DNA of 6,643 nt from DAIOGN01 sp036745245 (GTDB taxonomy: Bacteria > Zixibacteria > MSB-5A5 > JAUVRN01): contig DAIOGN010000155.1 in the NCBI GenBank assembly GCA_036745245.1, forward strand, positions 1-6,643. Reading direction: 5' to 3'. Shown here one piece after another: positions 5,996-6,643 of this stretch (its first letter is position 1; every line of letters begins with the position of its first letter). Both the position numbers and the translations under genes were made by a program. A model generated the notes under the pieces. It ran no database searches. It was not told the origin of the DNA and saw nothing but the letters and a program-made list of their open reading frames with translations.

Positions 5996-6442
5996 ATGAC
6001 CACCTTGCCGGACCCGCCGCTCCTGGAGGTGCTGCTCGACTCCTGGGATCGGAACAATGCGATTCTCGTGAATCTATTGCGCGCACTTCCGGAGGGTGCA
6101 CTCGAAGTCCGGGCACGTGAGGATGGGCCGTCGGTCGCCGAGATGTTCACGCACATGCACTACTGCCGCGTGGTGTTCGTCTTCGAGGACGCACCCGAGA
6201 TCGAGGGGGGCCGGCCGCACAACGAGTGGGCCGGCGAGCGGGACCCCGATCGCATCGGCGAGGTGGCGCACCAGCGCGTGGAAGAACGCCGCTCCGGTCC
6301 CGTGCGCCGTCCCCTCGACCATCGCGCGCAGCGCCGCCAGTTCGTCCGGCGGCGGGACGCTGTCAAACCTCGGTTGATCGTTCGACGCGCTCATGGGAAC
6401 GGCTTTTCCCTGGAAGTTGGCTTTCGGCCGCGGCCGCAATAA
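5996..6442 (+). CDS. DinB-like protein, 3' part replaced (chimeric ORF)
   Basis: The first ~87 residues look like a genuine DinB-like protein: LLEVLLDSWDRNNAILVNLL, RALPEGALEVRA, PSVAEMFTHMHYCRVVFVFE, DAPEIEGG and NEWAGERDPDRI, with His53/His55 in FTHMHY. From about base 6257 the frame becomes Arg-rich (EVAHQRVEERRSGPVRRP...) and matches no DinB helix; neither of the other two + frames restores homology. On the opposite strand this stretch encodes the start of a GAF-like protein. So the ORF to 6442 (148 residues) is an accidental fusion lacking the expected C-terminal helices, and probably non-functional. It begins 13 bp after the upstream DinB gene, with only a weak ribosome site. The N-terminal family call is fairly sure; the truncation is inferred from sequence character. 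Confidence 0.7.
   Translation: MTTLPDPPLLEVLLDSWDRNNAILVNLLRALPEGALEVRAREDGPSVAEMFTHMHYCRVVFVFEDAPEIEGGRPHNEWAGERDPDRIGEVAHQRVEERRSGPVRRPLDHRAQRRQFVRRRDAVKPRLIVRRAHGNGFSLEVGFRPRPQ
6242..6258. other. Recombination or assembly junction between a DinB-like gene (+) and a GAF-like gene (-)
   Basis: DinB-like coding ends with DPDRI (through 6256) on +. GAF-like coding ends with ADAIGV on - over the same bases. The shared stretch gaccccgatcgcatc fits both genes, consistent with microhomology at a breakpoint. Confidence 0.5.
6242..6394 (-). pseudogene. N-terminal fragment of a GAF-sensor-like protein, truncated at the junction
   Basis: Reading the minus strand from ATG 6394, 51 residues look authentic: SASNDQPRFDSVPPPDEL, then ALRAMVEGTAHGTGAAFF and HALVRHLADAIGV. 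The pattern 'LRA-VEGTA--TG--FF-ALVRHLA-A-GV' is what I expect before or at the start of a GAF domain in sensor kinases or response regulators. After base 6242 the frame continues to 6074 but is antisense to the DinB-like gene and shows no GAF features (the expected R-Y-A-F-V strand is missing). The gene is therefore cut off. A possible ribosome site is weak (AGGGA about 13 bases upstream). The reading rests on remembered family patterns. Confidence 0.55.
6425..6437. other. 12-bp palindrome containing GCGGCCGC (NotI-type site)
   Basis: cggccgcggccg (6425-6436) is a perfect palindrome; GCGGCCGC spans 6430-6437. It sits between the GAF-like start and the ABC gene. Such sites occur by chance in GC-rich DNA, but one this close to a suspected junction is worth recording. 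Confidence 0.6.
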
Positions 6443-6465
6443 TCCTAACAAGCGCGGGCAGCCGC

Positions 6466-6643
6466 GCGAAAGCCTTCGGCGAAAAGGTCGTGTTCAAGGA
6501 TCTGTCGCTCGCAGTCGGTCGCGCCGATCGCCTCTGCGTGATCGGCCCCAGTGGTATTGGCAAGAGCACGCTCCTCAAGATGATCGTCGGCGCGTTTCCG
6601 CGGCTCGACGAGGAGACCAAGGGCTTCGCGCTCGTGCCCGATG
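6466..6643 (+). CDS. ABC-transporter ATP-binding protein, partial (runs off the window)
   Basis: The frame reads AKAFGEKVVFKDLSLAVGRA, then DRLCVIGPSGIGKSTLLKMI and VGAFPRLDEETKGFALVPD. GPSGIGKST (6544-6570) is a canonical Walker A, and 'KAFG-K-VF-DLSL-V' is the usual first strand pair (A-loop region) of an ABC ATPase. Only about 59 residues are visible; the Q-loop, signature and Walker B lie beyond the window. No ATG, GTG or TTG occurs in frame between 6412 and 6487, although the frame stays open upstream (IILTSAGSR). The gene is therefore either 5'-truncated at a second breakpoint near 6440-6465 or starts at a non-standard codon. Position 6466 is where recognisable homology begins, not a start codon. 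The transporter type (importer, exporter, ABC-F) cannot be told. Confidence 0.8.

Noticed and set aside
6363..6620. Minus-strand frame of 85 codons over the ABC gene
   Set aside because: The + strand carries a clean Walker A and ABC pattern across the same bases.
1..6643. CRISPR array, tRNA, rRNA, transposase or phage genes
   Set aside because: No spaced direct repeats, cloverleaf-like stretch, rRNA-like segment or transposase/integrase motif was seen on either strand.

Overview
This is a GC-rich bacterial window (no introns, dense same-strand genes, clear Shine-Dalgarno sites). The gene mix is CNNM/CorC-type transporter, tandem DUF1801, DinB, cupin and SnoaL-like proteins, and a Methyltransf_2-type enzyme. 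That mix resembles soil bacteria with large accessory gene sets, such as Acidobacteriota, Gemmatimonadota or Myxococcota. The lineage guess is weak; no taxonomic marker gene is present.

Layout, all on + unless stated. Positions 2-919 hold the C-terminal part of a CNNM/CBS/CorC_HlyC transporter whose start lies before the window. Positions 972-1349 encode a small two-helix membrane protein shaped like a potassium-channel pore module but with an unusual filter. Two tandem DUF1801 genes follow (1408-1941 and 1986-2420), then a GNAT acetyltransferase (2428-2955). A 175-bp gap with a possible promoter precedes a SAM-dependent O-methyltransferase (3131-4144), a cupin (4254-4865) and a SnoaL/NTF2-like protein (4929-5330). 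A 190-bp gap ends in a perfect 8-bp hairpin just before a DinB-family gene (5521-5982), followed by a second DinB-like gene (from 5996).

The right end is rearranged. The second DinB-like gene keeps a convincing N-terminal half up to about 6256. Beyond that the DNA encodes, on the opposite strand, the first ~50 residues of an unrelated GAF-sensor-like protein (6394 down to about 6242). Both genes lose their 3' parts at the same point. From about 6466 an ABC-transporter ATPase with a clean Walker A motif runs off the window with no visible start codon. This could be a real deletion or inversion, or a chimeric assembly; the sequence alone cannot decide.

Functionally, the first two genes suggest ion transport at the membrane. 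The middle and right-hand genes are mostly small single-domain proteins (methylation, acetylation, cupin, SnoaL, DinB) typical of small-molecule modification or stress and detoxification, but no defined pathway can be named. I see no CRISPR array, tRNA, rRNA, transposase or clear defence system, and no strong evidence for a wholly new system. The most notable items are the junction near 6250, the channel-like protein with a non-canonical filter, and the tandem DUF1801 pair with basic tails at opposite ends.
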